DNA from: Cycas panzhihuaensis
Taxonomy: Eukaryota > Cycadophyta
Direction: 5' to 3'
Assembly: GCA_023213395.1 (NCBI GenBank)
Contig: CM041465.1
Span: 17,236,001 to 17,300,000, forward strand
Length of the DNA: 64,000 nt
The notes below the pieces were generated by a model. That model ran no database searches. It was not told where the DNA came from and was given only the letters and a program-made list of their open reading frames with translations. The position numbers and the translations under genes were made by a program. Shown here in pieces: positions 43,976-55,638 of this stretch (its first letter is position 1; each line of letters starts with the position of its first letter).

Positions 43976-46332
43976 TATTTCAATTATTTGTGTAATTTTA
44001 CCATAGTTTTCTAAAGTTTTCATATACTTTCTATTAAATATTTGTGTTATTTACTTTGTATATTCTATATATTAACATATTTAGAAAATTTCTTTAGTAT
44101 TTACATATGTATGTAGCCCAACAACATTTTGGAATAGTTCCATATAAGTTTTGTTTAATATTTTATTATTTTTTAATTGGCTCTTAGCCTATTTTTGAAG
44201 ATTTTTTAGGATCCTAGACTCTAATAGGTTGGTGCATGTCCACCATTGGATGAAACACTAGCAAGTGACCACTCGTTTTACTCCTTAGCAAGTCTATTTT
44301 GCTCTGGATCAGACAAATAAAAAAATTATCCCCTCTTAGCTATCACATCTGGAAGGTAGTACACTCTATCTACCTACTAAAACCCCACCTTCCTTGTTGA
44401 AAAATAAAGTTTTTGGCTTCATTTCTCTTGTTTCTCTGAGTGTGTCACCCTAGATAGGGTTGCCCCTCCTCTATTGTCTGTATAGATCATTCATTGGGTG
44501 TTTTTTATCCATTCTAGAATTGTACAACCTCTATGTAGGTATGGCCCTCTTACTAATTCTTATTAACTTCTTGACTGAAATCATAATTAATTCAAATTGA
44601 AGAGTAAATTAAGGCACAAATTAGAATAACTAAGAATGAACTTTATCTTTTCTACCCTGACTACCTCCTATGTTTTTCATTAGGAGCATTACTTGAGCAT
44701 AACAGGCATATTTATACACCTTTATTTTGCTTCATACACATTATATATATATATTTCAATACTTATTCTTATAAACTTATAGATTTCATCTTGTTTGATC
44801 AAATCATTCATCTGGTTTTGATTTTAATCAATTTTATTGAATTTTTTTATTATTTTACATGTTTTTCTCCTTTAGTTAATTGCACATTAATGTCTAGTTA
44901 TGTTTATTAATACACACACACACACACAGACACTAACATATAGAGAGAGAGAGATACATACACATATATATATTTCTATTGTTTAGAAAAAAATTAAATA
45001 GATTAGATTCATCTTATAAATCCACTAGCCCCTCTCCTCTTCAATTGATCGTCACATGCCCTTTCCATGTAACCATGTGTTACTTATAAAAGGGGCAGAT
45101 TTGAAATTAAAATAAGGCATATTGTATAATTTTGGTTTTAAAACTAATTAGCCATATTTGATAATATTTAAAGATAATAGCCCCCCTTCGATGACCAATA
45201 GGTGGTCACATGCAGTGACCTAGTGACTGAGGGTTGACTTGTCAAAAGGGCTTATGCATCCCTCTTTTTTATTTTTAACCATAAATAGCTATATACATTG
45301 TTTCTTTAATATCTTTCAAACTAGGAGTTTATTTTTCAAACAATTTAAATTGTTGGAAAGTTGACTTAGAGACCTACATACTAGAGTCATTGTTATTTTG
45401 ATTTGAAGTTATTTTCTAGGGTTTTAAGGCTACTAAATTTAGCCCTCTTATTTATTCCTAATTTAAACTTTTCACTTCATTTTCAAAGCAATTTTCTTAA
45501 AATTATTAAAGCATATTAATGATATATTAGTATACTAATTTTTATAGTAGATTTTACTTCAAAATTTAAGGCTTATAAGTGTTTTTTAACTAAATGTATG
45601 TAGGTTTATCCTTTAAGAAGGAAGCAAATATTTTAGATATTTTTTTATAACTAAAGAACACTCTAACCCTTACCTATTTTAATTTTGTTTTATTTAAAAC
45701 TCACTTCATTTCATTTATTATTATATTTTTAAATTATTTTTTAATTATTATTAAAAGGAATCCTTTCTTATAAATAAGATAATACTTAAAATTAATTTTT
45801 ATATTAATAAGATAATATCTTGAATGAACAACCTTATTTTCTAACCTTACAAGGGGAACAATTAGGACCATTGAAGTTACACCATTATACATGTCTTTAG
45901 TGGACTCTAATTTATTAAGGAAACCATTGACTATTAGGTGCATTTGGTGGTAGGTTAAGGTAGAGAACCTTTATCCTTTGGTGTTTGGAGACTAGGCTAG
46001 ACTTGGAGGGGGTGAGTACTTTAGCTAGTGAAGCTTTTACTGTTAGATTTATTACCTAGGTATAAGACTAGTGCAGGTGGACCAATAAATTAGAGGGGTC
46101 TTATACCTTCTTAATAGCCAATGTACTGAGGTGTATAGAGCCTAATGATGACGTACTAGTATATTGGGTCCTTGATTTGACACTTGTAGGTAGGTGTCAT
46201 TAAATAGGATAATAACTGAAAGCTTTCCTTAGAAACCATAAGACATAGATCCTATATTAAAAACCTTCTAAGTAGATAAGACACAAATATTTATCCTTTG
46301 GGGGACCCATCAAATTAAACCTTCTAAAAACA
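43976..46332 (+). other. AT-rich leader of the interrupted copia element, no gene seen
   Basis: By position this is the region between the primer site at 38570 and the gag start at 46333. It is very AT-rich, with a short CA repeat (44911-44930) followed by an AG repeat and TA stretches. No coding sequence or repeat end was recognised. A leader of 2.4 kb is long for copia, so another decayed insertion may be hidden here. Confidence 0.4.
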
Positions 46333-47450
46333 ATGGCAACTAACTTTAGTATCATGATTATTCTAAAATTTGATAGATCTAATTTTCTAAATTAGAGTAG
46401 AAGGATGAAACCCATCCTCATAGCTAAATATTTGTGGGAAATTATTAAGACAGGTTATAATGATGTTAACAACAATGCCAATGATAATGAGAAAGAAGCT
46501 TACAAGGAATGGATAAAGTTGGATAATGAAGATCTAACTCTTTTATTTTGTGCCTTATAAGAACATACATTCCCAAGGGTTATTGAGGCAACCACATCTA
46601 AGGAAGCATGGAATAAATTAAAATTAATCTATGAAGGAGCTACCTCATCCAAGCTTCAAACACTTAAAAGCAAGTTTGAGAACTTAAAAGTGTCACCTAG
46701 GGAAAGCATCAATTAATTCATAACCAAGGTCTAAGACTTGGTAAACCAAATGAGATCCCTTGGTGAAGTGTTGACTAAATAAAGGGTAGTTGAAAGGATT
46801 CTAAGATGTGTAGGAGAAGTTAAGAGATTTAGATAAGCATTGAAGTATCCATAGATCTCAAAACCCTCAAAGTGGAATAACTAAGTACAATGTTACTCAT
46901 TATGGAAGAGAATAAAAGTATACAAGAGACATTAAAATATGCCTTTACTATAAAGGTTAGGATCAAATCAAATAACCAAGGTTAAAGCTCTAGAGCAAGG
47001 GAATAATCCCTAAGGGGCAGAGAAAGAAACTAAAGGCAAGATACCTATCAAAAATAAAAACCTAGATATCAAGCCCCACATCAAAGAGATCAAGGTTCAA
47101 GCCAAAGGTGCCCAAGTCAGAATGATTTCCATAATCAAGAGAGATATCAAGAGTATAGTTAATGTTATCATGGCCACAATTATTTCCAAGGCTAAAGCAA
47201 CTATCAAGGACCTAATCTACATTATCAAAATAACTTGCAAGGCCAAAATTAAGGCAATAGTTGTTAAGGACCCTATTTAAATTACCAAAATAACTCTCAA
47301 GGCCAAAATCAATCCCATATCTAAAAATAGAAAGAACAACCTCTAGAGGTATAGGACTCTCTAGAAACAGGAGTCTTAACTAAAGAAGTAGAGAACTTAT
47401 TTAATGATCCAAGAGGATCTACCATATATCTATAGGAAGCAAAAAATGTT
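46333..47450 (+). pseudogene. Copia gag (UBN2/DUF4219-type) remnant
   Basis: MATNFSIMIILKFDRSNFLN, then RRMKPILIAKYLWEIIKTGY, EAYKEWIKLDNEDLTLLFCA, ATTSKEAWNKLKLIYEGATS, SKLQTLKSKFENLKVSPRES and LVNQMRSLGEVLTK form the standard plant copia gag. There are stops at former Trp/Gln codons (FLN*SRRM). The C-terminal part is Gln/Asn-rich with repeats of NYQGPNLHYQNNLQGQN type. No zinc knuckle and no pol follow, so the element is truncated near 47450. Confidence 0.8.
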
Positions 47451-47549
47451 AGGCATTGATGCAATTAAAAGAAATGGGGCCAAATGGTGTCAAACTAATA
47501 TGAAATTTTATAGAAATGAAGAAGACACATCCTACTACATGTGTGTAAA

Positions 47550-48356
47550 AGGTGGGGTTTAAAAAATATCATTTGACTATATGGAAAACCTTGTTTTACA
47601 AAAAATAACTCCTAGAACCAACAGAAAAATAATAAATACATACTATTTTTAAATTGATGAAAATAGAGGTAAATGATATCTAAATGATTTAAAGTTTTGA
47701 TAACATAAATGGTATATATATACCTATACATGTACCAAATTTAAGTTTTATTGGAGTTTATTAACCCTAGGCACTAAGCTACAAATTTTTAAACTTGCAT
47801 GAATGTCACTTAGATAACATGCAATTTGGTTGTTGGTGATTAGACTTGCATGAATCCACTTGGAAAATATATATTTTGGTTGTTTATAGATTTCTTTCTA
47901 TAAATTAAGCCCTCTTGAGCTCATTTTTAATGTTAGAGACTTGGTTCTTGTGCATTAGAGGCACTTAACTTAGAAGAAATATTGAGGCAACACTTGGAAG
48001 GAGTTGGAGGCCATAGAGGAGGTAAATTTTAGTACTTCAAGCATCCATTTTGGAGAGTAGGAGCTTCATTAAAGGAGTCTTGGGAAGTTGGAGGCCCCTT
48101 ATGGTATTATTGTGTCATTCCTTCATTGTAAGTTGCCTATTCTTTGCTAGTTTTTTTTCTCCACCATTAAATAGAGGTTTTTCTAGCTTAATAAAAGCAT
48201 CATTCTTATTACCTTAGAGTAATGGAAAGTATGCATAAGTTGGTATAGAATATCCTTTGTTGGGATCACTTATTTATTGGTGTTATTAGAAAATTTACAC
48301 TAAAACCCTAAGATCTCAAGGAAAAAGGCCGTTGATTGATTTCTTTACTGATCACA
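47550..48356 (+). repeat. LTR (3' part clear, start uncertain) of an unidentified retroelement
   Basis: The right end is clear: gatcaca followed by tttt and TGGTATCAAAGC, a tRNA-iMet-like primer site at 48361-48372. An AATAAAA signal lies near 48190. No matching second LTR was found in the window. The left edge is a guess, placed after a purine-rich run at about 47535-47550. The interior is cut after about 40 bp by the minus-strand copia LTR. Confidence 0.45.
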
Positions 48357-48360
48357 TTTT

Positions 48361-48372
48361 TGGTATCAAAGC
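48361..48372 (+). other. Primer binding site after the orphan LTR
   Basis: TGGTATCAAAGC differs from the tRNA-iMet site by one G to A change. Confidence 0.6.
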
Positions 48373-48394
48373 ATATGTTCTTTATTGTAGGGAC

Positions 48395-48518
48395 TGAAGG
48401 AAATAATATGCAGGCCCAAATGCTCTGATATCAGATGTTAGAAAAAAGTTGGAGCTAAATTAAGCTCTAATACCAAATGAAAGAAATAATATGAGCTAAA
48501 CTAATCTTTGATACCAAA
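48395..48518 (-). repeat. Array of three 41-42-bp units, each an LTR edge plus primer site
   Basis: Units begin at 48395, 48436 and 48478 and the LTR itself at 48519. Each starts TG(A/T)(A/T)(G/A)GAAATAAT-like and ends with a form of ctctgataccaaa, the complement of a tRNA-iMet site. The same arrangement recurs at 54572 and 54922. Confidence 0.85.
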
Positions 48519-48917
48519 TGTTAGAAATAATATGCAAGGAGAATAGGGTAGAACATAGACTAATCCTCAATACATCAATACTTCAATACATTATTGTAGC
48601 ATAAACTGAAAACTCATTATATTCAATCCATTGTGAGAAGATAGAGCTTTACAAATTTCTCAATATAGGTGGTGTCTAAAAACACCAGGGTTGCACACCC
48701 CTCAATATTTATAATTTTGGGAGAGGAGGGAAACTCCTCAACCCATGAAATTCAAATTACAATAAAATAATACAAACTTAACTTGAAGTAAACTTAACTC
48801 AAATTAACATTAACTTACCTTAAATTACCTACACATGTTGAGCACATACATGTGTAAATTGAAGAAGATGAGCTGTGTTTTCCTAGTTTGAAGGTGGGAG
48901 TGGAGTGAAGACTATTA
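48519..48917 (-). repeat. Minus-strand copia LTR, first copy
   Basis: It is about 400 bp, collinear with 54614-54921 and 55130-55539 (shared: cttcaatacat, ctgaaaactcatt, cacccctcaatatttataat, gaggagggaaactcctcaac). TATAAATATT on the minus strand fixes the orientation. The far end lacks the terminal ctccaaca of the copy ending at 55539. Confidence 0.85.
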
Positions 48918-49097
48918 AAATTTATAGTGCAAAAAAACTTAAAAATTCAGATCTTTATCAACTTGCTTCAACCTTCTTGCAACATATGTCTCTTTACCAT
49001 GGAGTGATATAAAAAAACTGTAAGTAAATGATGTTTGATTTGAATGAAAATGTATGGATGCAACTTTGATTTTATCAACTGGAGCTTTAAGAAAACT

Positions 49098-49592
49098 TTA
49101 AACTTGAACTTTACCTTTTGAAGACATTGTATTGTGAATAGTTATCAAATCATCATAATTGTTTGTTGTCATATCATAAGATTCATTCTCCCCCTTAAAT
49201 GGAGGATCAGATACTTGTGTAACAAGTTGATTATACATTTGATTTGAATCTTCATTAGTCTTTTGATTATAATCTACCTTTTCCGGTACCTTTCTCATAT
49301 GCTCAACAAAATTGATATCAAATACATTAAGGGTATCTCCCCCACAAGTAGAAAGCAATACATCCCATACAGATTTAGAAGTAGTTAATTCAGAAATTCT
49401 AGAAAGAACATCATCATTTATAGTACAAAATAATAGTCCTAAGACTTCATTATCTTTTTAAAAATTTTCTTTAATAATAAGATCACATTCATGTTGCAAA
49501 TATTTCTAAAGATTATGTGTAATGAAATAATCTTTCATAGTCTTATGCTAAAGTGAAAAATTGTGCCCATCAAATATAGGAAATTCTGCCAT
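49098..49592 (-). pseudogene. Copia gag fragment on the minus strand
   Basis: From ATG 49592 the frame reads MAEFPIFDGHNFSL-stop-HKTMKDYFITHNL-stop-KYLQHECD. The two stops stand where copia gag has Trp (SLWKxxM, xLWKxL). It continues DNEVLGLLFCTINDDVLSRI, SELTTSKSVWDVLLSTCGGD, then a clean frame to 49098 (NVFDINFVEHMRKVPEK). It is N-terminal gag only; no zinc knuckle or pol follows before the LTR at 48917. It could be the gag of the element whose LTRs flank it, with the rest deleted. Confidence 0.7.
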
Positions 49593-51300
49593 GTTATAAA
49601 AAAAGAACTTTAGTACATAAAAGGTATGCTTTTACTAAATTAAAAGAGTCAATAAATGACTAAACTTGTATGATGTCAAATATACTCTTCAAAAGAAATA
49701 TAATGCACTAATGAATATATATGATTTCAGATAAACTTTTTGAAGGAGATGTAATGCCCTTTAAAAATAAATGAACTAAATGCAACCTTTATAGGTGATC
49801 CTTTCAATAATGATAAAAATATTTTTTAATAAGTATATGTCTTTTAAATAACCTTTGAGATAAAGTGAATATAAGAGCAAATTTGAATGTAATAAATATC
49901 CTAAGAAAATCTGAAATAAACTTTGATGAAGAATAAAAAATTCTTTAAGCTTTTTATCCTTCAAATAAGTAACCATAAAGTTGAGCAAGTAAATAATTTT
50001 TTCAATGCAAAAAATTATTTTCTTTGATATTATATAATATTAAAATTAAAATATATATGAGTATTTCACTTTGAAATATAACAAATATAAAAAAGAAACC
50101 TTTTTAAGAAAAGTATTGTACTCCTTAAAAGAAAGGTTTAGAGGATAACCTCAAGTTTGGTAGCTTCAAAGCTATGCTAAAAGTGTCAGAATAAGATGAA
50201 ACTTCACTAGTATGAAGATTAATGAAATATGTTTTCAATGGAACTGACTGTTTTGAAAACGGGTTCCTACAAGTAAAATTTTAATGATCCAAAGGGTACA
50301 AGCCTCTTTTTAAGGCTAAATGAGAGCATGGAGCTCAAAATATTATAAAATTGCTAATAAAACTTTATACAATGTTGTAAAAAGATAAAATATATCTTAG
50401 AGTGCTACTTAATATCTTTTCAATTAAAAAAATTTGAGAAATAATATATGAAAAGTATGTAAATATGACAGGTTAGAGGCAATTAAGTACCTCTATTTTA
50501 ATAGATTTAAAAATTAGTAAAACTACTTTAAAAATTACAAAAAATAGTGTCAAATCGAATGGGAGTGAGTCAGCTTCCCAACTAAATGGACATAACTGAA
50601 TTCTGATACAAAACAAAAATGTTATAGCAGAAATGGAAGCAAGTGCCTTTATGTAAATATATTTAAAAGTTGCTAAAAAAATACCAAAGTGCCACTTTCA
50701 GTGATTAAAATAATGATTAAAATAAATTCTAAAAAAAAAAAAAATGATTGGTAATGAAGTTTGTTGAAAGTAGATTATTATAGAATAGATCCAGGCAGAA
50801 AATAACCACCCGGTAATAAAATATAATTAGTTAAAAAAGTGATTTTGTGAAAAATTTTAAAAAGACTCAAAAAATAAATGTCTGACTTTGAACTGATTAA
50901 AACTTGGTCAAATCAAGTCCAAATGGGTCATATGACCAGTCAAAATTGATTTATAGAAAATTTCTAATGCAATGAGACTAGTTTCGTTAGAAACCGATGA
51001 ACTAGTAAAACGTTATAGTAAAAATTTACCAGTTACCTTATGTAAGGTGAAAATTTTAAAAAAAAAAAAAATAATAAATAAATAAAAAGAAAAAAATGTT
51101 AAAAACTTATGTTAGCACCTTTTAAAAGGTACTAATAGTCACGTGTAGAGAATGTGACTAGCGAGCTAACGTCAAAGTGGGGCTAGGGTTTAAAAACATC
51201 TAGATCTCAAAATTTATACAATATACTTAAATTTTTTAAAACTTTATGAAAAAATAAAGTAAAAAACATAAAAAATATTTGAGCTTTTTAAAATGGGCAA
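49593..51300. other. AT-rich stretch without recognisable gene
   Basis: It contains only short chance frames. A possible minus-strand primer site (ttctgatacaaaac at about 50594-50607, complement similar to TTTGTATCAGAA) lies 1 kb upstream of the gag start at 49592 and might belong to the same element. This is weak. Confidence 0.35.
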
Positions 51301-51841
51301 CACTGCCACCACTGTTGTTAGATGAGCTACCCCCTATGCAGGCCACTGCTGTCATTACCACAGGTTGTAAAGGATCCAGGATCGTGGAGACACTGTCATT
51401 GTAGCATTAGATAATCACGATCGACGGAGAAGGGTAGATGCATTGGATAACCTGTGGAGGACCGTTCTCCTCTAAATTCCAACTAAAATGGTTGGAACCT
51501 CTTCCAATTTGTTGTGTTCCTCTTGTTTATATATTTAGAGGTTCTAGGATCCACAGGATTTTACCATTATATCAAATTACCAAGGTTGGAGGGCACTTAT
51601 GTCTGAGGTTTTTATTTATTTATTTTTTTTCTAGGTTTTTTTCAGTGTAAGGTAGTTTTGTAAGTATTACTTTTTATAGTTTCGACAACTAAAGATTTTA
51701 GCTAAGGTTTATCATTTCAAAAATTAAAGATTTTAGTTGATGTTTAGATTACAAATAGGCAGGAGTTATTGTGAGGATGGGCGTATATTGATCGTGTTAT
51801 CCCGGTAAAAGTTAATAATAGTATATCCGTATGTAAGCAAT

Positions 51842-52152
51842 ATGATTGAAATTGCAAGAACAATGGGGAGTGAGGATCTTTCCAATGCAAAGATATCTAT
51901 ATGGTTGGATATAGAGAATTGTTCAGTTCCTAATGGAATGGATCCTCATGCAATTGCACATAATATAAGCTTAGCTCTCTTTAAGTTAGATTATAAAGGT
52001 CCCGTGTCTATCAGTGCATTTAGGGATACAAAGAATTTACTTGTAAATATCTAGTATACTTTATCTAGCACTGGAATAGCCCTCAATCATGTGCCCTTAG
52101 GTGTTAAAGATGCAAGTGACAAAAAAAATTTAGTGGATATGCTGAGAGTGTA
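51842..52152 (+). pseudogene. NYN-domain protein fragment (limkain/MARF1-like putative endoribonuclease)
   Basis: The frame gives ISIWLDIENCSVPNGMDPHA, IAHNISLALFKLDYKGPVSI, SAFRDTKNLLVNI, then after one TAG, TLSSTGIALNHVPLGVKDAS and DKKNLVDMLRV. This is the first half of the NYN domain of plant limkain-b1-type proteins: the WDIENCxVP start with the catalytic Asp, and the GVKDASDKxILVDML helix. W to L and a stop are decay. The rest of the domain (the SGDRDF strand) is missing; instead a gacg/aagacg-rich minisatellite follows. It is a cellular gene fragment, not a retroelement part. The coding block has no intron. Confidence 0.82.
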
Positions 52153-52304
52153 AGACGCAGGAGACACTAAGATGCAGAAGATGCAGGAGACGCTAAGACG
52201 CTGAGAGTGTAAGACGTTAAGACGTAGAACTAGGGACGAAATTTGTTGACAATGATTCAAATTTGTATTAGTTGATGCTTTCTAAAGTCTAAAGCGGATA
52301 AGGG
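52153..52304 (+). repeat. Short degenerate repeat (aagacg / ggagac) and spacer
   Basis: From 52150 to about 52225 the words gcaggagac, gctaagacg and gagtgtaagacg recur in irregular order, like a decayed minisatellite. The rest is a spacer up to the next gene fragment. Confidence 0.5.
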
Positions 52305-52977
52305 ATGGAAGTCTTTAACTCAGATGGTACTGGTTTTCGCCAACTGAACTCCAGTACAGATTTGGGTTATGGAGCTGAGAACAAAGCAGAGCAGAATACA
52401 TGGTGCATTGCAAAAGTCAACTACGATATACTTGAAAAGCTCTTCGAGGATAATGTATGTTGTGTGGAACACTCTATAAACTTATGCTTAGTTATTACGA
52501 TCAATTTGACGTGTTTTTATCATTGCTTCACTTAATGTTTCATGTCCTATTCATGGCAGAAAAAGAATGATACAAAGGTGTCTAACACAACTAAAGATAG
52601 TTAAGAGAACCACTCTATTGTTGAAAATAGGAAAAGGCCCCGTGCTATCTCATGGGTAGATTAGGATTTAGCCAATTCCAAGAACTCCAAGAAGTGAACT
52701 TTGCAGGGCAAATTAAACACAAAAAGAGTATCTAAGTCAAAAGAAGAGATGGATGACCCAAAATTAGAAGGTGAACCAGAAGATGATGACTTTGTCAATG
52801 CAGGATGTCAAAACTACCACTGAAGCTGTGACAACAAAAACTACTAGAGGTGCAGGGTCATACTTGATGATGCCTCTAGCTTGTATTATGAAAGTACCTT
52901 ATCATATAGAAAATGAGATTTTAAGATGGTGCTTTAAAAGATTACTTTTAGTCATGTATGGAAAATGTGTCATGTAA
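52305..52977 (+). pseudogene. Fragment of an unidentified cellular gene with one intron
   Basis: Exon 52305-52454 reads MEVFNSDGTGFRQLNSSTDL, GYGAENKAEQNTWCIAKVNY, DILEKLFEDN. A GTATGT donor at 52455 and a tcatggcag acceptor at 52559 frame a 105-bp intron, and the frame resumes KKNDTKVSNTTKDS. After a stop, IVENRKRPRAISWVD, LANSKNSKK and KEEMDDPKLEGEPEDDDFVN follow, a lysine-rich then acidic region of nuclear-protein character. I do not recognise the family. Stops fit Gln or Arg codons lost by transition. It directly follows the NYN fragment, but whether the two were one gene is unclear. Confidence 0.5.
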
Positions 52978-53780
52978 TTGTGTATTATAGACACAAGAAT
53001 TGTAACATATGTAAGATTAATCTTAAGGATTTGTAGTTTTGTTTCAAAAATGGTTTGCTGCAATTTGTAGCACTATGTAAGAGGTTTCAACAATAACATA
53101 AAATTTGGCTTCAAATACAAAAGCAAGATCTTATGGAATATCTTTTGAGTAATACCATTTAAAACTAGAGAGTGTCCTGAACTCTTGCCTCAATATAAGT
53201 AGGTAAAGAATTTTTTTTTTTTTATTATAAGCACTTTGTTAGGCTTTGTTTTAAATGAAACAAGTCCTTGAAACTATAGAAAATCATATTTGAGTTTTCA
53301 CATTCCTGTAATAAAATGTCATTAGAAACAGACTCTATCAAATGGCCAGTGTTGCTTAGTTTGTAATATGATGCACAGTTTTTGCAGAATATTAAAAAAG
53401 GTTTTTCTTTTTTCTTTTTTTTTTGCAAAGAATATTAAAAAAAATACCAAAAATAATGGACATAAGCTCTCAAGCTTAACCCAAATGGTATCATAAAAAA
53501 TTTCTTCAAATAATAATAGTTTATTGATGTATTAACTCAAAGACATTTAACAGAAGAATATAATCATACAACAGAGTCATAATACTTAAGAAAATTTTTA
53601 AATATTTTGAAGAAAGTATATAAAAAAAAAAACTTATGTATTTGTATTTAAAATTTTTCAAAATGTATGAACCAGATATATCATAGAAATGAGAAATATG
53701 TGTTGTAGATCTAAAAAAATAAGTATGAAGAACTTGGTAAATAGTTGTAGCAGACTTCTTCAAACTTTCAAATGCATTAT
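52978..53780. other. Intergenic AT-rich stretch, nothing recognised
   Basis: It contains T runs (53211-53224, 53408-53424) and no supported frame on either strand. Confidence 0.5.
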
Positions 53781-54290
53781 CTAGTAGACAGATCTGTTCT
53801 ATATACTTCTCTAAAAAGCTTTATTGGGCTGAATATGCACCCAAAAAAATTTACAGATCTGAAAAAAAGGACTTGGAAAAGTAGTCAAATATATGGTAAA
53901 ATATATAGATCTAAAATAAAATATAGCAGATCTAAACCAAATGTTACAGATCTGAAACAAATACACTAGAAAATGTTAAAATAATTACTGAAATAAACAA
54001 ATCTAAAATGAAATATAGCAGATCTGAACCAAATGTTACAGAAAATGGTGAAATACTTAGTAAAATAAGTAGATCTGAGAAAATATATAGCAGATCTGAA
54101 GAAAACTATAGTAGATCTAAAGTAAAATATGCCAGATCTAAGAAAACTATAGCAGATCTTGAAGTAAACTTTGATAACTATTGCATGTAGCTTAAATCCT
54201 TCGTAAATCTGAGAAAATAAATAGACAAGTAGATAAAACTCTACAAAAAAATGATGAAATATATGATAAAATATGTAGATCTTGAAGAAA
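53781..54290. repeat. Degenerate short tandem repeat rich in AGATCT
   Basis: The palindrome AGATCT followed by (A/G)A recurs a dozen or so times, often as (t)agcagatctgaa or gtagatctgaga, with spacings near 20 bp in the densest part (53850-54160). Copies are diverged. It lies just inside the minus-strand copia primer site at 54572-54613, so it may be that element's leader. Confidence 0.7.
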
Positions 54291-54571
54291 TATAGCTCAA
54301 ATCTGAGAAAAAACTTGAATAAATATAGCTTGTTACTGATCTCCTTCATAAATCTACACAAATCTAAAAATATCTTTGTTATTTTATAAATATAACTTAA
54401 GAATATGTAATTCTCTGATAAAAATATAACAAACTACTGAAAAAAAACATGCAGAAAATAAATATAACTGATATTGTTGATGTAAGTAAATCTAACTCAA
54501 AAATACCAATAAATCTTATTGCTCTTCAAAGAAACTTCAGCAGGCCGACAATTGTCTACTTTAATAGCAAA

Positions 54572-54613
54572 TGTTGGAAATAAAATGGAGCTAAACTAAG
54601 CTCTGATGCCAAG
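54572..54613 (-). repeat. Single 42-bp LTR-edge/primer-site unit
   Basis: It runs from tgttggaaataaaatgg to ctctgatgccaag, directly before the LTR at 54614. It is the same unit as at 48395-48518 and 54922-55129. Confidence 0.8.
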
Positions 54614-54921
54614 TGAAGGAAATAATAATTGTAAGGAGAACAGGGCAGAATATAAACTAATCTTCAATACACCAATACTTCAATACATGAATGTTGCATA
54701 AACTGAAAACTCATTGTATTCAATCCATTGTGATAGAAGAGAGCATTACAAATTTCCCAATATGGGCGATGTTTAAAGACACCAAGGTTTCACACCCCTC
54801 AATATTTATAATTTTGGGGGAGGAGGGAAACTCCTCAACCCCTAAAATTTAAATTATAATAAAATAATATAAACTTAACTTAAAGTAAACTTAACTTAAA
54901 TTAATATAAACTTACCCTAAA
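54614..54921 (-). repeat. Minus-strand copia LTR, second copy, truncated
   Basis: It matches the first 305 bp of the LTR at 55130-55539 (TGAAGGAAATAATAATTGTA start), then stops at cttaccctaaa and passes into the five-unit array. Confidence 0.85.
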
Positions 54922-55129
54922 TGTAGGAAAAATAATATAGCCCCAATTTGGCTCTAATACCAAATGATGGAAATAATATGTAGGTTTAAATGCTCTGATA
55001 CTAGATGTTGGAAAATAATGGAGCTAAACTAAGCTCTGATACCAAATGAAGGAAATAATAGGAGGTAAACTAAGCTCTGATACAAAATGTTAGAAATAAA
55101 ATGGAGCTAAACTAAGCTCCAATGCCAAA
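54922..55129 (-). repeat. Array of five 41-43-bp LTR-edge/primer-site units
   Basis: Units start at 54922, 54965, 55006, 55047 and 55088, and the LTR at 55130. All begin TG(T/A)(A/T)GGAAATAAT-like and end with forms of ctctgatacca(a)a. Unit starts alternate roughly between TGTT and TGAA types. This is the longest of three such arrays. Confidence 0.88.
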
Positions 55130-55539
55130 TGAAGGAAATAATAATTGTAAGAAGAATAAGGCAGAATATAAACTAATCTTCAATACACCAATACTTCAAT
55201 ACATGAATATTGCATAAACTGAAAACTCATTGTATTCAATCCATTATGATAGAAGAGAGCATTACAAATTTCCTAATATGGCTAGTGTCTAAAGATATTA
55301 GGGTTACACACCCCTTAATATTTATAATTTTGGGGGGGGAGGGAAACTCCTCAACCCTTAAAATTTAAATTATAATAAAATAATACGAACTTAACTTAAA
55401 ATAAACTTAACTCAAATTAACATTAACTTACCTTAACTTACCTACACATGTTGAGCACCCACATGTGTAAATTGAAGAAGATGAGGTGTGCTCCCCTGGT
55501 TGGAAGGTGGGAGTGGAGTAATGACTATTAACTCCAACA
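55130..55539 (-). repeat. Minus-strand copia LTR, third copy, complete
   Basis: It is 410 bp, from TGAAGGAAATAATA to ACTCCAACA on the plus strand (minus: TGTTGGAGT...CCTTCA). A TATAAATATT box on the minus strand (55317-55326) and the adjoining tRNA-iMet-type site fix its direction. Confidence 0.85.
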
Positions 55540-55638
55540 GGGACTTAAATGGTATAAACAAAGAAAGTATACCAAGAGAAAGGGAAAGTTTTTCTTATGT
55601 TATAATCACCAAGAAGATAAAGAAAGAATCCAAGCACC

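Noticed and set aside
54008-54361. Ser-Arg-Ser repeat frame (plus) and Phe-rich frame (minus) in the AGATCT region
   Set aside because: Periodic translation of a short tandem repeat; no start context or homologue.
55130-55539. Reading the LTR as the 5' LTR of the plus-strand gypsy remnant (tggtataaac follows at 55549)
   Set aside because: The TATA box and the good tRNA-iMet primer site both lie on the minus strand, so the LTR belongs to a minus-strand copia element; the downstream resemblance is weak.
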